In this document: positions 8,719 through 19,789 of the stretch, piece after piece
Numbering within the stretch: position 1 is the stretch's first letter
Layout of the letters: every line of letters starts with the position of its first letter
Notes under the pieces: generated by a model
Databases searched by the model: none
Told to the model about the DNA's origin: nothing
What the model saw: the letters and a program-made list of their open reading frames with translations, nothing else
Position numbers and translations under genes: made by a program
Source: Enterobacter sp. Bisph1
Lineage (GTDB): Bacteria; Pseudomonadota; Gammaproteobacteria; Enterobacterales; Enterobacteriaceae
DNA: 64,000 nt
NCBI RefSeq assembly: GCF_000814905.1
Contig: NZ_JXAG01000047.1
Span: 124,001-188,000, forward strand
Direction: 5' to 3'

Positions 8719-9682
8719 CGCGCCTACCTGATATCTCCACGGTTGCATTCATCTCCGTGATAAACGGCCTAAACCCGTACTTCTGCCAGCGCTGCAGAAC
8801 AAACCACAAGCGAAAAATACGGAACCGGCGGAACAGCTCATTCTGAACATCCGCTTCATCAAGTCCAAAGTGATCCTGAACGCGGTAATGCACTTTGGCC
8901 CGGTAGCTGTCACCCTTCACTTCCAGCGATTGCAGGGTAATATGCGTGGCCCATATATCATGCACAGTAATGACCAAGCCGTTTGTAAAATCGTTCAACC
9001 GGTTAAATTTCGGCAAAATAGAACGCTTACCTATTTCTTCTTTGAATTTGTCTTTATATTTTAATGGATAAAGCGAATATTCACTGCTCATGTAAAGGCT
9101 GATTACTCTTTTTATTCTCATTACAGTGCTTTGTTGAGTACGGTCATTAAGAATTTGCTCTTTCAATGCCTTGTCCAAAAGGAGGCTGCTGAAGGGCTTT
9201 CCGCTGTTTCCCTGCATATGGCTAATCATTTCTGCAATGACGTACCGGTATTCACCCTGAAAAGCAAACAGCTTCGCCAGTTCACGGAACTCATCGAATA
9301 TCAACGCCGCTGCCTCGTTACTGTTGACCAATGGCCTCGGTTTTAGCTGAAATTTGGGACGGACGTGAGATAAGGAAAAAGCGAAAGGAGCTACAGGTTC
9401 TTTCACCTTAAGAGTGCGGGGGTTTACTTTCATGGAGACTTCATCGACGTCAATCCGGAAAACATTTCTTAATGTCAGTACATCCAGATCGCCGTAATGC
9501 ATATCTTTGGCGTGATAATCATCCATCTGACGCACGGTCTGGTATATCAGAGCAGGAAACGGCAACGGAGCGGGACGACCATTTAACAATGCTCCCTGAA
9601 CATGGCTGCAACTGGGTGTCCCTGCTGTTATTTTGTCCTTATAATGTCCTTGCTTAATGCCATCAATTTCATCCCGCCCCAT
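8711..9682 (-). CDS. DUF3289 family protein
   Basis: A 323-residue protein. Its C-terminal half carries the DUF3289 signature: RMDDY/DMRYGDL-like residues near 72-84 (QMDDYHAKDMHYGDLD), the central DHFGLDEADV and the terminal FRPFITEMNATVEISG. The ATG at 9680-9682 has a GAGG ribosome site 7 nt upstream. It overlaps the DUF943 gene by 8 bp and lies between 14-bp direct repeats, so the pair looks like a mobile accessory module. No catalytic motif is evident. A type VI effector-type role is an inference from where such pairs occur in other genomes. Confidence 0.82.
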   Translation of the reverse strand: MGRDEIDGIKQGHYKDKITAGTPSCSHVQGALLNGRPAPLPFPALIYQTVRQMDDYHAKDMHYGDLDVLTLRNVFRIDVDEVSMKVNPRTLKVKEPVAPFAFSLSHVRPKFQLKPRPLVNSNEAAALIFDEFRELAKLFAFQGEYRYVIAEMISHMQGNSGKPFSSLLLDKALKEQILNDRTQQSTVMRIKRVISLYMSSEYSLYPLKYKDKFKEEIGKRSILPKFNRLNDFTNGLVITVHDIWATHITLQSLEVKGDSYRAKVHYRVQDHFGLDEADVQNELFRRFRIFRLWFVLQRWQKYGFRPFITEMNATVEISGRRGE

Positions 9683-9934
9683 ATTGCCACCTCGATTCCT
9701 TTAGCATAAACGGGGGGATAATACCGATCCCATGTCTGAACGACGTGCGCCGTATCAAGCTTATGATCATCTGAAATTATCTTTGTCTCATTAAGGAGAT
9801 AGAGAGATAATTTCATTTATGGGAACAGACTAAAACACGGAATCAGCAACACAATACTGAATATAAACGCAAAAAAGCCTTATAAAAATAACTGAGCGCC
9901 AGACACAAAGGCTAATTCCAACACACCATCGACT

Positions 9935-9965
9935 CAAAAAGAACCCCACCTACAACATGGGGTTC
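9935..9965 (-). terminator. rho-independent terminator downstream of yhhS
   Basis: The stem GAACCCCA (9941-9948) pairs with TGGGGTTC (9958-9965). On the minus strand it is followed by TTTTTG (9935-9940). It lies 35 bp beyond the yhhS stop. It probably came with the inserted DUF3289 module, since the ancestral terminator arm survives only as the repeat at 9983-9996. Confidence 0.75.
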
Positions 9966-9982
9966 GTTATCGATGGTAAGCG

Positions 9983-9996
9983 TCAGGTTCCCTTTT
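9983..9996. repeat. 14-bp direct repeat, right copy
   Basis: An identical copy of 8311-8324 (TCAGGTTCCCTTTT), placed 3 bp before the yhhS stop codon. It appears to be the remaining right arm of the ancestral dcrB-yhhS terminator. Confidence 0.85.
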
Positions 9997-9999
9997 TCG

Positions 10000-11202
10000 T
10001 TATTCACTCAGCAATACGGGCCGCTGTTTTAAACGCCAGGCCAGCAGCAAGGCGATCGTCACCAGCCCTGCGGCGGCGAAATAGATTGAGGAAACGCCCG
10101 CTCGTGCCATCAGCAGCCCCGCCAGCGGCCCGGTTATCCCCAGCGATAAATCCATAAATACCGTGTAGGTCGCCAGCGCAGATCCCTGGTTATGCTGCGG
10201 CACGGCTTTGACCGCCACTACGCCGAGCGCAGGAAACACCAGCGAGAAACCGGCTCCGGCAAGAAATACCCCCGTTTTCGCCATCCACGGTTCAACCGCC
10301 AGTCCTACCAGCACCAGCCCGATGGTTTCGACGACAAAGCAGAGCATCGCCACATTTATTCCGCCGACGCGTTGAATGCCGTTGGGGAATAACAAGCGGG
10401 TACCCACAAACGCACAGCTAAATAACGTCAGAGCCAAGGCCGCACCTTCCCAACCTTTTGCATCGTAATAGAGGGTGATAAACGTGGCGATCACGCCAAA
10501 ACCGGCAGAACCGAGCGCCAGCGCCATACCGTAGAGCCAAACACGCCCCAGCACAGCGCGAAAAGGCAACGGTTTGCCTTTGCTGGCTTTCACCGCCGGA
10601 CGCGGCAGCGCCAGTAGCACCGCCAGCAGCGCGACGCCCATAATCAGCAGTGCAAGCCCCTGTAGCCCCCCTGAGTGATAACAGAGTACGCCAAGGGGCG
10701 CGCCAAGGGCCATTGCGCCGTAGGTGGCAATACCGTTCCAGGATATCACCCGGCCAATATGTAGCGATCCGACGACGCCGACGCCCCAGAGCGTGGCACC
10801 CGTACCGGCAAAACTCTGGCCAATCCCCAAAATCACCCGACCCAGGCACAGCAGGAGTAAGCCAGCGACGCTTGCCGTACCGCCCAGCCCCGCCAGTAAA
10901 TAGCTCAAACCGCTGAGAAACGCGCCGCACAGCCCGAAAATCACCACTTTTTTCGGCCCCAGCAGATCGGCATAGCGCCCGGCATACGGTCGGCTCAACA
11001 GCGTGGCGAAGTACTGCAGGCTGATCACCAGCCCCGCCCAGAAGGCGCTATAGCCCATCACATCATGGACATAGCCGGGCAGCACCGCCAGCGGCAGGCC
11101 AATGGTGAGATAGCTGGCAAAGTTAAACATAACGACGGAGAGAATCCGCAGATTGAGGCGCAATCCGCTAAGCGCCGGTTCGGCGGCGGGTACAACAGGC
11201 AT
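10000..11202 (-). CDS. yhhS: MFS transporter YhhS
   Basis: A 400-residue major facilitator superfamily protein with twelve predicted transmembrane segments, nearly collinear with E. coli YhhS. It includes the cytoplasmic loop motif SRPYAGRYADLLGPKK between helices 2 and 3. YhhS is a drug/arabinose-type exporter homologue whose natural substrate is uncertain. It is transcribed away from yhhT, with a 145-bp divergent promoter region between them. Confidence 0.94.
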   Translation of the reverse strand: MPVVPAAEPALSGLRLNLRILSVVMFNFASYLTIGLPLAVLPGYVHDVMGYSAFWAGLVISLQYFATLLSRPYAGRYADLLGPKKVVIFGLCGAFLSGLSYLLAGLGGTASVAGLLLLCLGRVILGIGQSFAGTGATLWGVGVVGSLHIGRVISWNGIATYGAMALGAPLGVLCYHSGGLQGLALLIMGVALLAVLLALPRPAVKASKGKPLPFRAVLGRVWLYGMALALGSAGFGVIATFITLYYDAKGWEGAALALTLFSCAFVGTRLLFPNGIQRVGGINVAMLCFVVETIGLVLVGLAVEPWMAKTGVFLAGAGFSLVFPALGVVAVKAVPQHNQGSALATYTVFMDLSLGITGPLAGLLMARAGVSSIYFAAAGLVTIALLLAWRLKQRPVLLSE

Positions 11203-11347
11203 GGCGTTTTACTCAGATTTTCACAACAGTGTTTCACTATTATCACGTCAGCAAACAGAAATCAGCACTCACTTTAAGATTAGCTCCAGCAAGCGAAGGC
11301 GCGGCGGCGCACTACAATTAACAGGCCGATGATTTAAGGAATTTACT

Positions 11348-12397
11348 ATGACACTTCCTCAGCCCGATCGGGCGGGTCTACATATCTTGTTAAAACTGGC
11401 TTCGCTGGTGATTATTTTGGCCGGTATCCATGCCGCAGCCGATATTATCGTCCAGCTGTTGCTGGCGCTCTTTTTTGCCATTGTCCTCAATCCGCTGGTC
11501 ACCTGGTTTTTGCGTCGCGGCGTATCGCGCCCCGTAGCGATAAGCATTGTGGTGCTGGTGATGCTGATTTTCCTCACCGCCCTGTTCGGTGTGCTCGCCG
11601 CGTCGATCAATGACTTTATGACCCTGATGCCGAAGTACAACCGCGAGCTCACGCGTAAATTTCTTCAGCTTCAGGATGCCATGCCGTTTCTTCATCTGCA
11701 TATGTCGCCGGAACGAATGCTGCAACGGATGGACTCCGAGCGGCTGATGGGTTTTGCCACTACCATGGCGACCCAGCTTTCCAACGCCATGGCCAGCATC
11801 GTGCTGCTGGTAATGACGGTGGTGTTTATGCTGTTTGAAGTGCGCCATGTACCGTACAAACTGCGCTTCGCCCTTAACAATCCGCAGATTCATATCGCCG
11901 GATTGCACCGCGCGCTGAAAGGCGTGTCTCACTATCTGGCGCTGAAAACGTTACTTAGCGTATGGACCGGCGTGATTGTCTGGGTCGGACTGGTAATGCT
12001 GGGAGTGCAGTTCGCGTTGATGTGGGGTGTGCTGGCGTTTCTGCTGAATTACGTCCCCAATATTGGTTCCGTGATCTCCGCTATTCCGCCGATGATCCAG
12101 GCGCTGCTGTTTAACGGCACTTATGAGTGCGTGATGGTCGGCGTGCTGTTCCTGGTGGTGCATATGCTGATTGGCAATATTCTTGAGCCGCGGATGATGG
12201 GTCATCGGCTGGGCATGTCGACGCTGGTGGTGTTTTTATCGTTGCTGGTGTGGGGCTGGTTGCTTGGCCCGATAGGTATGCTGCTATCAGTGCCGCTGAC
12301 CAGCGTATGTAAAATCTGGATGGAAACCACCACCGGCGGCAGCAAACTGGCGATTTTGCTTGGTCCAGGACGGCCGAAAAGCCGTCTGCCAGGGTAG
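11348..12397 (+). CDS. yhhT: AI-2E family transporter YhhT
   Basis: A 349-residue inner-membrane protein of the AI-2 exporter/permease family (PF01594). It has paired N-terminal hydrophobic segments, a soluble middle region and about four C-terminal membrane helices. Sequence and the divergent arrangement with yhhS match E. coli yhhT. The transported substrate is not known. It ends 4 bp before the convergent stop of arnF. In E. coli acpT and nikA follow; here the arn operon is inserted instead. Confidence 0.93.
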   Translation: MTLPQPDRAGLHILLKLASLVIILAGIHAAADIIVQLLLALFFAIVLNPLVTWFLRRGVSRPVAISIVVLVMLIFLTALFGVLAASINDFMTLMPKYNRELTRKFLQLQDAMPFLHLHMSPERMLQRMDSERLMGFATTMATQLSNAMASIVLLVMTVVFMLFEVRHVPYKLRFALNNPQIHIAGLHRALKGVSHYLALKTLLSVWTGVIVWVGLVMLGVQFALMWGVLAFLLNYVPNIGSVISAIPPMIQALLFNGTYECVMVGVLFLVVHMLIGNILEPRMMGHRLGMSTLVVFLSLLVWGWLLGPIGMLLSVPLTSVCKIWMETTTGGSKLAILLGPGRPKSRLPG

Positions 12398-12400
12398 ATT

Positions 12401-12784
12401 TTATCGTTGACGGGCGGGCAGAAAAATAACCAGAACGCCCGCTATAATCACCAGCACGCCGATACCGCCGCGCAGAGAAAAAGGTTCGTGCCATCCGGGA
12501 AGCCAGATGGCCGCCGCCCACACAAGGATATAGCTCAGACTGAGTAGCGCGTAGGCTTTACTCAGCGGTAAACGGTGCAGGGCAAGATACCAACAGCCCA
12601 TCGAAGCCAGATAACCGGCAAGCCCAAGCACCAGCGCCAGCGTACCTTTCTGCGGTTGCAGCAGCGCCCGGATAAAAGACTCGCTAAGCTCCACCGGCGG
12701 CAGCGATACCATGGCATAACGCAACAATAGTTGTGCGCCGCTTACCAGCAGCACGCTGAACAACGCCCAGTGCAGGCCTTTCAT
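12401..12784 (-). CDS. arnF: undecaprenyl phosphate-L-Ara4N flippase subunit ArnF
   Basis: A 127-residue small multidrug resistance-like protein with four hydrophobic helices. Together with ArnE it is thought to flip undecaprenyl-phosphate-4-amino-4-deoxy-L-arabinose across the inner membrane for ArnT. The conserved stretch [16 protein letters not shown] is visible at about 78-93. It is the last gene of the operon, and its ATG overlaps the arnE stop by 4 bp. Confidence 0.94.
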   Translation of the reverse strand: MKGLHWALFSVLLVSGAQLLLRYAMVSLPPVELSESFIRALLQPQKGTLALVLGLAGYLASMGCWYLALHRLPLSKAYALLSLSYILVWAAAIWLPGWHEPFSLRGGIGVLVIIAGVLVIFLPARQR

Positions 12785-13119
12785 AACGAGCTCCCCAGCA
12801 AGATAATCCCGGCGATAATCAATGCCACGCCAATGCCATGACGGACGCTCACTGGCTCACGCCAGATAAAACGCGCCGCCAGCGTCACCCAGACAAAATT
12901 GAGGCTCAGCATCGGGTAGGCTACGCCGACAGGAATGCGTTGTAATATCAGCAGCCACAGCGCCATACCCGCGCCGAGCGCCGCCAGCGCTAACCCCAGC
13001 CACAGGCCAAGATGTCTGCCGCGCTGGCCGTTCGGCGCGGGACGCGTCGCCTGTTTCTGGCACAGCTGGCCTGCGCAGCTCAACAGGCTTGCCAGCGCAA
13101 GCCATAGCCAGTTGCTCAT
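12781..13119 (-). CDS. arnE: undecaprenyl phosphate-L-Ara4N flippase subunit ArnE
   Basis: A 112-residue four-helix protein of the EamA/SMR type, with the family signature [18 protein letters not shown] near 69-86. It pairs with ArnF to move the lipid-linked aminoarabinose to the periplasmic face. It starts 13 bp after arnT and overlaps arnF by 4 bp, so it belongs to the arn transcript. Confidence 0.94.
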   Translation of the reverse strand: MSNWLWLALASLLSCAGQLCQKQATRPAPNGQRGRHLGLWLGLALAALGAGMALWLLILQRIPVGVAYPMLSLNFVWVTLAARFIWREPVSVRHGIGVALIIAGIILLGSSL

Positions 13120-13132
13120 TGGGCTTCACTTA

Positions 13133-14791
13133 TCATTGTGGCAAGTACTGAATAAAGACCATACGCCCTTGTACATAAATATTGTCCGGTTTCGGGAGCG
13201 ACATGTGCATATAGTCGTCGGGTTTAGACTGGTGCAGGATAAGTGAAATCACCCCTTCCCGACGATGTAGCGCCAACCACCTGGCAAAATCCTCCTCGCT
13301 AACAAAACGCCCTTCGCCGTCAGGATAGGCCATACCGTAGGTTAACTCGCCGCGCGCATCAAACAGAATAATATCGGTTCGCTTCAGCTCCCAGGCAAGC
13401 CCGGCAGCTACACCAACATTATTGGTCAGCACATAGCGGCTCGGCATCAGCGGTTCGTTGATAAAGTTAATCAAGAACTGCGGTTGCTTGGAGTCCATCA
13501 CTTTATCCGGGACAACGATCCCCACCAGCAGGGCAATCGCCAGCGGACACAGCGCGGCCCAGGACCAGCGCTTGTCGCTTGAGCGCAAGGTAAATAGCCC
13601 GACCAGCGCCCAGGCAAGGAAGGCAAAGGCCGCCAGCGCTGCTTTATAGACCTCTAACTCCGTCCAGACGGGATGTTTCAGGAATCCAAGGGGCGAGACA
13701 ACCAACGCCGCAATAAACACCGTCAGGCCAAAAGCGATATTGATCCACGCATTGGCGCGCAGCACGCGGCTGCCGCTGTGGGCAATCTCCACGGCATAAC
13801 GTGCCATCAGTATCGCTAGCGGGGCGAAACAGGGCAGAATATAGGTCGGCAGCTTGCCTTTGGCGATGCTGAAAAAGATAAGCGGCATGACCACCCATCC
13901 CAGCAGATAAAACGCATCCTGGTTCCCCACTTTTCGCGCCAGCCAGCCGCGCTTCAGCGCACCGGGTAACAGCGCCAGCCACGGCAACGAACCGGCGATT
14001 AAAAACGGGATGTAATACCAGAACGGCGCTTTATGTTGTGCATCCTGTTGGGCAAAGCGTTGAATATGTTCCACCCAGAAGAAGTAGCGCCAGAAATCAG
14101 GTTCCCGCGCCGCAATCGCCAGCCCCCAGGGCAGTACCGTCAGCACGCAGCAGATAACCGCCAGCCAGCCCCAGCTCAGCACCTCTTTCCAGCGTTTCGC
14201 GACAATAACCCACGGCAGTACGCCAATCACCGGCACCGCCAGCGCGAGAAACCCTTTGGTCATCACGCCCATGCCGCACGCCACGCCGAGCAGCAGATAT
14301 CCGCCGAATTTACCCCGTGCCGTATTGGCCTGCGCCGCCTGCCAGAAGCTGAACATTGCCAGCGTCATCCACAGGGTGATCATCGGATCCAGTACCGCAT
14401 AAGTACCGATGCCATACACCAGAAACGCTGTCAGGAAGATCACCGACGACAGCACGGCGGTGCGTTTATCGCGCCACATTTTCCACGCCAGCGCGCCCAC
14501 CAGCAGCGCCGACAGGGTGATGGACAACACTGAACCAAAACGCACGGAGAAGTTGTTGTGACCAAATAGCCACTGGCCAAGGTTATTGATCCAGTACCCG
14601 GCTATTGGCTTTTCAAAATAACGCAGGCCGAGGAAGTGCGGCACAATCCAGTCGCCGCTGTTGAGCATTTCACGGCTGATCTCTGCGTAGCGAGTCTCAT
14701 CGGGCTGCCACAGCAGGCGATACTCCAGCGGAACCAGATAGTAAAGCGCGAACAGCGCAATCAGCGCCAGTCCATAGCGAGTGGATTTCAT
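13133..14791 (-). CDS. arnT: lipid A 4-amino-4-deoxy-L-arabinosyltransferase ArnT
   Basis: This 552-residue inner-membrane GT-C glycosyltransferase transfers Ara4N from undecaprenyl phosphate to lipid A phosphates on the periplasmic side, lowering polymyxin binding. The N-terminal catalytic region shows [12 protein letters not shown] (about 32-43) with the acidic catalytic residues. Many membrane helices follow, then a soluble C-terminal periplasmic domain. Length matches ArnT of E. coli and Salmonella. It starts 4 bp after the arnD stop. Confidence 0.97.
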   Translation of the reverse strand: MKSTRYGLALIALFALYYLVPLEYRLLWQPDETRYAEISREMLNSGDWIVPHFLGLRYFEKPIAGYWINNLGQWLFGHNNFSVRFGSVLSITLSALLVGALAWKMWRDKRTAVLSSVIFLTAFLVYGIGTYAVLDPMITLWMTLAMFSFWQAAQANTARGKFGGYLLLGVACGMGVMTKGFLALAVPVIGVLPWVIVAKRWKEVLSWGWLAVICCVLTVLPWGLAIAAREPDFWRYFFWVEHIQRFAQQDAQHKAPFWYYIPFLIAGSLPWLALLPGALKRGWLARKVGNQDAFYLLGWVVMPLIFFSIAKGKLPTYILPCFAPLAILMARYAVEIAHSGSRVLRANAWINIAFGLTVFIAALVVSPLGFLKHPVWTELEVYKAALAAFAFLAWALVGLFTLRSSDKRWSWAALCPLAIALLVGIVVPDKVMDSKQPQFLINFINEPLMPSRYVLTNNVGVAAGLAWELKRTDIILFDARGELTYGMAYPDGEGRFVSEEDFARWLALHRREGVISLILHQSKPDDYMHMSLPKPDNIYVQGRMVFIQYLPQ

Positions 14792-14795
14792 AGTC

Positions 14796-15689
14796 CTAAC
14801 CTAAAAGTTGTTGGCAACCCAGCCAGCCTTCACGGCCAACTACGCCTCCACGTACCACTTTACCTGGCGGTAGCGTGTCCAGCGACTCCGGCAGAAGCTG
14901 GCTTAACGGGCAAAAAGCGATGTTTTCGCGCTTCGCCATGGTTAACAGCTCGTCAAAACCCTCCGCGCCGATAATGCCCTCGACCTCGGCATGGATGGTA
15001 TATACCGGCGTACCGGTATTGCGGTGCATACTGTCGAGAATAAAACGGTTGTAGTCTTGCGCCGTAACGGCAATCCCCACGGCTTCATCCCATGTCGGTA
15101 GCGTGACCGGAATCTGCGGTGCGGCGAAAGTGTCTTCGGTGAGCAGCGGACGAAAGGGTTGCGTACCGCGACAGTCGCTGTTATAGCGGAAATTGAAATG
15201 AGATTTGGCTTGCACCACCCGCTGATCGGCGCGCCAGCCCGCCACGGCGGAACAGGTCACCGAACGGCCAATGATCTGCTCCAGCGCCAGTAATCCACGC
15301 TCGATCTCCGCCTCCAGGTGCGCCTGATCCCACGTGCCGCTCCAGCACTGCCAGCGATGATGATCCCAGGCATGCAGACCCACTTCGTGCGCCTGCGCGG
15401 TTTTGCGAATGATCTCCGCATTACCTTCACCAATCAGCCTGCCGGGCCAGGCGGTTCCCGCCAGTAAAATATCCCAGCCGTAGAGTGACGCTGCGCGCGA
15501 GCGCAGCATCTTCCAGAGAAATTTCGGCTTTAGCAGGCGCCAGATATGGCGCCCCATATTGTCAGGTCCAACGCTAAAGAAAAAGCTGGCCTGAATATTG
15601 TGCTTCTTTAAGATGTCCAGCAGGCGCGGCACGCCATCACGCGTACCGCGAAACGTATCGACATCAATCCGCAAGCCGATGTACTTCAT
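14796..15689 (-). CDS. arnD: 4-deoxy-4-formamido-L-arabinose-phosphoundecaprenol deformylase ArnD
   Basis: A 297-residue polysaccharide-deacetylase (NodB) family enzyme that removes the formyl group from undecaprenyl-phosphate-Ara4FN. The metal/catalytic acids lie in the N-terminal [13 protein letters not shown] stretch (about 7-19) and the zinc histidines in HAWDHH. ArnA precedes it by 2 bp and arnT follows by 4 bp, so it is tightly coupled within the operon. Confidence 0.97.
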   Translation of the reverse strand: MKYIGLRIDVDTFRGTRDGVPRLLDILKKHNIQASFFFSVGPDNMGRHIWRLLKPKFLWKMLRSRAASLYGWDILLAGTAWPGRLIGEGNAEIIRKTAQAHEVGLHAWDHHRWQCWSGTWDQAHLEAEIERGLLALEQIIGRSVTCSAVAGWRADQRVVQAKSHFNFRYNSDCRGTQPFRPLLTEDTFAAPQIPVTLPTWDEAVGIAVTAQDYNRFILDSMHRNTGTPVYTIHAEVEGIIGAEGFDELLTMAKRENIAFCPLSQLLPESLDTLPPGKVVRGGVVGREGWLGCQQLLG

Positions 15690-15691
15690 GC

Positions 15692-17671
15692 TTATTTCTC
15701 ATCCGTCAGTTCAACGGTACGCAGGAAGAAATCCAGCGTTTCGTCAATAGTCTGGCGCATATCCACGGTCGGCTCCCACTGCAGGCAGCGTTTGGCATTA
15801 CGAATACTCGGTTTGCGGTGCTCCACATCCTGATAACCTTTGCCGTAATAGCTGCTGCTCTCCACTTCGCGGAAACCGGCGAAGGGCGGGAAACGGTCAC
15901 GCAGCGGGTGTTTTTCGAAGCTGGCCAGCAGCATCTCCGCCAGCTCTTTAATACTGGCTTCGTTGTCCGGGTTGCCGATGTTAATGATCTGCCCGTCGCA
16001 GCGGCCATCTTTGTTCTCGATAATGCGGAACAGCGCTTCGATACCGTCGCTAATATCCGTAAAGCAGCGTTTCTGTTTGCCGCCCTCAATCAACTTAATT
16101 GGCGAACCTTCCACCAGGTTGAGGATCAGCTGAGTAATAGCGCGCGAGCTGCCGATACGTGCGGCGTTGAGGTTATCCAGACGCGGTCCCATCCAGTTAA
16201 ACGGACGGAACAGGGTGAACTTCAGACCGTGCTTGTCGCCATAGGCCCAAAGTACCCGGTCAAGCAGCTGCTTGGACACGGAGTAGATCCAGCGCTGTTT
16301 ATTGATAGGCCCAACCACCAGATTCGAGTTGTCCTCATCGAAGTTATCGTCAGTACACATACCGTACACTTCCGATGTCGACGGGAAAATGATGCGTTTG
16401 TTGTACTTCACGCAGTCGCGGATGATTTTCAGGTTCTCTTCGAAATCCAGTTCAAACACGCGCAGCGGGTTACGGGTGTACTCAATCGGTGTCGCGATCG
16501 CCACCAGCGGCAGTACCACGTCGCATTTCTTAATGTGGTACTCAATCCACTCGGAGTGAATGCTGATATCGCCTTCAACAAAATGGAAACGCGGGCAGTC
16601 CATGAAACGGCTGATAGCGTCAGAGCCAATATCGAGACCGTAAATCTCGTAGTTATCATCGCTCAGCAGGCGTTCGGTCAAATGGTTACCGATAAAGCCA
16701 TTTACACCGAGGATCAGCACGCGAGTACGACGTTTTACCGCCACTACCGGTTTGCTGGTCAGCAGCGCGCCCGCCACCAGGCCTAAGGATTGCGCCAACT
16801 GTGCGCCCTGCATATACACGCCGTTTTCTACCTGGCCGGTAAGAATTTCCAGCGCGCCATCCGCGCAGGCGACCAGCAGCGGCGCAACGGAAAGCACCGT
16901 GCCGGCACGCGCCGGTGCGATGTCCTTACGCACACGAGATTTCCAGACAATAAACTTGTGCGTTCCGGCGAAGCTGTACGCACCCGGCCACGGATCGGAG
17001 ACCGCTCGCACCAGATTTTGCAGCGTCTGCGCCGGTTTTTCCCAGTCCAGACGGCCATCTTCCGGCGTGCGGCGACCATAGTAGCTGGCCCGGCTCTCAT
17101 CCTGCGCCGTTTCGCTAAAGGTGCCCGTTTTGATGGCGCTCAACGCGCTTCCCAGCATGCCTTTGGCCGCTTCCGCCAGTTTGCGATGCAGGGATAACGC
17201 TTCGTCATTCTCTTCAATCGCCACGCGCTGTTGCGCGATAATGGCACCTGCGTCCGCACGCGCAACCATGCGATGCAGCGTCACGCCGGTTTCGCTTTCG
17301 CCGTTTACCAGCACCCAGTTCAGCGGTGCGCGCCCACGGTAGGCAGGCAGCAGCGAGCCGTGCAGGTTAAACGCCCCGACACGCGCGGTTTCAAGAATGC
17401 TGTCGCACAGCAAGTTGCGGTAATAGAAGGAAAAAATCACATCCGCATTCAGTTCGCGAATGCGGTCAACCCACAAAGGGTGATTCACATCTTCCGGGGC
17501 ATAGACTGGAATACCGCGCTCAGCGGCGATACGCGCCACCGAACCAAAAAAGTGGTTTTCGTTTGCACTGTCGGGATGGGTAAAAATCGCCGCAATCTCG
17601 AAACCTGCATCCAGTAACGCCTGTGTACCGACACAGCCCATATCGTGATAAGCAAAGACAACGGCTTTCAT
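15692..17671 (-). CDS. arnA: bifunctional UDP-GlcA decarboxylase / UDP-Ara4N formyltransferase ArnA
   Basis: A 659-residue two-domain cytoplasmic enzyme. Residues 1 to about 304 form the formyltransferase (catalytic Asn102 and His104 in [13 protein letters not shown]), which N-formylates UDP-Ara4N. Residues from about 314 on form a short-chain dehydrogenase-like UDP-glucuronate decarboxylase with the Gly-rich NAD motif [11 protein letters not shown] and the YSVSKQ motif. Length equals E. coli ArnA. Its ATG overlaps the arnC stop by 4 bp, and arnD follows 2 bp later. Confidence 0.98.
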   Translation of the reverse strand: MKAVVFAYHDMGCVGTQALLDAGFEIAAIFTHPDSANENHFFGSVARIAAERGIPVYAPEDVNHPLWVDRIRELNADVIFSFYYRNLLCDSILETARVGAFNLHGSLLPAYRGRAPLNWVLVNGESETGVTLHRMVARADAGAIIAQQRVAIEENDEALSLHRKLAEAAKGMLGSALSAIKTGTFSETAQDESRASYYGRRTPEDGRLDWEKPAQTLQNLVRAVSDPWPGAYSFAGTHKFIVWKSRVRKDIAPARAGTVLSVAPLLVACADGALEILTGQVENGVYMQGAQLAQSLGLVAGALLTSKPVVAVKRRTRVLILGVNGFIGNHLTERLLSDDNYEIYGLDIGSDAISRFMDCPRFHFVEGDISIHSEWIEYHIKKCDVVLPLVAIATPIEYTRNPLRVFELDFEENLKIIRDCVKYNKRIIFPSTSEVYGMCTDDNFDEDNSNLVVGPINKQRWIYSVSKQLLDRVLWAYGDKHGLKFTLFRPFNWMGPRLDNLNAARIGSSRAITQLILNLVEGSPIKLIEGGKQKRCFTDISDGIEALFRIIENKDGRCDGQIINIGNPDNEASIKELAEMLLASFEKHPLRDRFPPFAGFREVESSSYYGKGYQDVEHRKPSIRNAKRCLQWEPTVDMRQTIDETLDFFLRTVELTDEK

Positions 17672-18651
17672 TGATTTTCTTCCTCTTGCGAAACTTGATG
17701 ATCCTGACGGACAACACGTTGAATAAAGTAGCGGGGGCGCGCGCGCACATCGTTATAGATGCGCCCGATATACTCCCCAAGTAGCCCCATGCCGATAAAC
17801 TGCGCGCCGATAAAGGTGAACAGGATGGCGAACAGCATAAACATCCCTTCTCCACCCCACTGCGCGCCAAACGCCAGACGCAGCAGCACCAGCAGCACCG
17901 ATAGCGAGAAGCCGAGCACCGCGATCACGCTGCCGAATACGCTCAGCAAGCGCAGCGGCGTGGTCGTCAGGCAGGTCACCAGGTCGTACATCAGGTTTAT
18001 CAGGCGCATAAAGCTGTATTTGGAATCGCCGAATTCACGCTCCGCGTGCTGCACGGGGATTTCTACCGCGCGGCGGGCAAAGGTATTGGCGAGGATCGGG
18101 ATAAAGGTGCTGCGTTCATGGCAGTGCAGCATGGCATCGACAATATGGCGGCGGTAGGCGCGCAGCATACAGCCGTAATCGCCCATTGCTTTACCGGTGG
18201 CTCTTTGGATCAGGCGATTGACGTTGCGCGAGGCCATTTTACGAAACAGGCTGTCCTGGCGGTTTTGCCGCACCGTACCCACCACGTCATACCCTTCGTT
18301 GGCTTTCGCCACCAGCCGCGGGATCTCCTCCGGCGGGTTTTGCAAATCGGCATCCAGGGTGATGATTAAATCGCCGGTAACATGGCTGAAACCGGCCATG
18401 ATCGCCGAGTGCTGACCGTAGTTGCGGTTCAGCAGTACCGCGACAATATGGCTGCCGGGCAGCTCAGCCGCTTCCGTTAACATCCTCGCTGAATCATCGC
18501 TGCTGCCGTCATCAACCAGCAAAATTTCATAATCAATGCCCAGCAGATCGCAGCTGTCAGTGGTGCGGCGAATTAACTCCGGCAAACTCTCCTGCTCGTT
18601 GTAGACCGGGATCACTACAGAGACTTTTTCTACTGGCGGTAAAGTAAACAT
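17668..18651 (-). CDS. arnC: undecaprenyl-phosphate 4-deoxy-4-formamido-L-arabinose transferase ArnC
   Basis: A GT2 glycosyltransferase that loads Ara4FN onto undecaprenyl phosphate. The 327-residue protein has the GT-A domain with [21 protein letters not shown] and the [12 protein letters not shown] motif, then two C-terminal membrane helices. I used the ATG at 18649-18651 (MFTLPPVEK), which matches the family start. The frame extends 18 codons upstream into arnB, without need. One base separates the ATG from the arnB stop. Confidence 0.96.
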   Translation of the reverse strand: MFTLPPVEKVSVVIPVYNEQESLPELIRRTTDSCDLLGIDYEILLVDDGSSDDSARMLTEAAELPGSHIVAVLLNRNYGQHSAIMAGFSHVTGDLIITLDADLQNPPEEIPRLVAKANEGYDVVGTVRQNRQDSLFRKMASRNVNRLIQRATGKAMGDYGCMLRAYRRHIVDAMLHCHERSTFIPILANTFARRAVEIPVQHAEREFGDSKYSFMRLINLMYDLVTCLTTTPLRLLSVFGSVIAVLGFSLSVLLVLLRLAFGAQWGGEGMFMLFAILFTFIGAQFIGMGLLGEYIGRIYNDVRARPRYFIQRVVRQDHQVSQEEENQ

Positions 18652-18652
18652 A

Positions 18653-19789
18653 TCAGCGCCCTGCAATGGTGCGGAGCGCGTGAATGACGCGGGTTGTGTC
18701 GTCATGGGTCATGTCCGGGAAAAGCGGCAGGGAACAGATGCGCGCACTGTTCCACTCCGTATTAGGTAAAGAAATGGGGAAACGTTCGCGGTAGTACTTC
18801 TGGGTATGCGCCGCGCGGAAATGCAGCCCGGTGCCGATACCCTGCGCTTTCAGGGTTTCCATCAGCGCGTCGCGGGAAATGCCGCACCGTTGCTCATCAA
18901 CGCGGATAATAAACAGGTGCCAGGCGTGCAGATGGGGCCACGATGGCAGCGCAAGCGGCTGGAACGGCGTATCCGCCAGCTCCTGCAGATAACGTTGGGC
19001 TATCTCCTCGCGGCGGGCGTTGGCGGCGGGCAGTTTACCCAGTTGCACCAGCGCAATGGCGGCGTTGATATCGGCGAGGTTGTATTTAAAACCGGGGGAG
19101 ATCACTTCCGCCTGCGGGGCGCGCCCGAGAGTTTGGCGGTCAAACGCATCGACGCCGAGACCGTGGAATTTCAGACTGCGAATACGCTGCGCCAGTTCTT
19201 CGTCATCGGTCACTACCAGCCCGCCTTCCGCACAGGTCATATTTTTTATCGCGTGGAAGGAGAAAATAGCGGTGCCGCGCCCACCCACGTGCTCCCCTTT
19301 GTAGTAGGTTCCGGCAGCATGTGCGGCGTCTTCAATCACTGGAATACCGTGCTTCTCGCCAATGGCGCGCAGAGCATCAATGTCCACCGGCGCGCCAGCG
19401 TAATGCACGGGAATTATCGCTTTGGTGCGCGGCGTAATCGCGGCCTCAACGGCTTCTGGCGTGACCATCAGCGTCTCTTTATCAACGTCAATCATCACCG
19501 GCGTCGCGCCGAGTAGCACAATCATATTGAGGGTCGAAACCCAGGTCAGCGAGGGAGTAATCACTTCATCCCCGGCGCCAATACCCAGCGCCATCAGGGT
19601 GACGTGCATACCGCCCGTCGCCGAACTGACGGCAATGGCGTGGCGGTTACCCGTTAACGTGCAAAAAGCTTCTTCCAGCGCCTGATTTTTGGGGCCTGTC
19701 GTGATCCAGCCGGATGCCAGCACTTGCTGAATGGCTGCGAACTCTTCCTCCCCCATTGACGGGCGCGAGAACGGTAAAAAATCACTCAT
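18653..19789 (-). CDS. arnB: UDP-4-amino-4-deoxy-L-arabinose aminotransferase ArnB
   Basis: A PLP-dependent DegT/DnrJ/EryC1-family aminotransferase that converts UDP-4-keto-L-arabinose to UDP-Ara4N with glutamate as donor. The protein has 378 residues. The PLP lysine is Lys182 in [14 protein letters not shown], and GWITTGPKN near 27-35 is family-typical. It is the first gene of arnBCADTEF. A PmrA-like box lies about 160 bp upstream. The AAGGAAAAG ribosome site precedes the ATG. Confidence 0.97.
   Translation of the reverse strand: MSDFLPFSRPSMGEEEFAAIQQVLASGWITTGPKNQALEEAFCTLTGNRHAIAVSSATGGMHVTLMALGIGAGDEVITPSLTWVSTLNMIVLLGATPVMIDVDKETLMVTPEAVEAAITPRTKAIIPVHYAGAPVDIDALRAIGEKHGIPVIEDAAHAAGTYYKGEHVGGRGTAIFSFHAIKNMTCAEGGLVVTDDEELAQRIRSLKFHGLGVDAFDRQTLGRAPQAEVISPGFKYNLADINAAIALVQLGKLPAANARREEIAQRYLQELADTPFQPLALPSWPHLHAWHLFIIRVDEQRCGISRDALMETLKAQGIGTGLHFRAAHTQKYYRERFPISLPNTEWNSARICSLPLFPDMTHDDTTRVIHALRTIAGR

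Noticed and set aside
9628-9816. 62-codon minus-strand frame upstream of and overlapping the DUF3289 gene
   Set aside because: It has no ribosome site, overlaps the well-supported DUF3289 start by 55 bp and matches no family I know. It may be a remnant.
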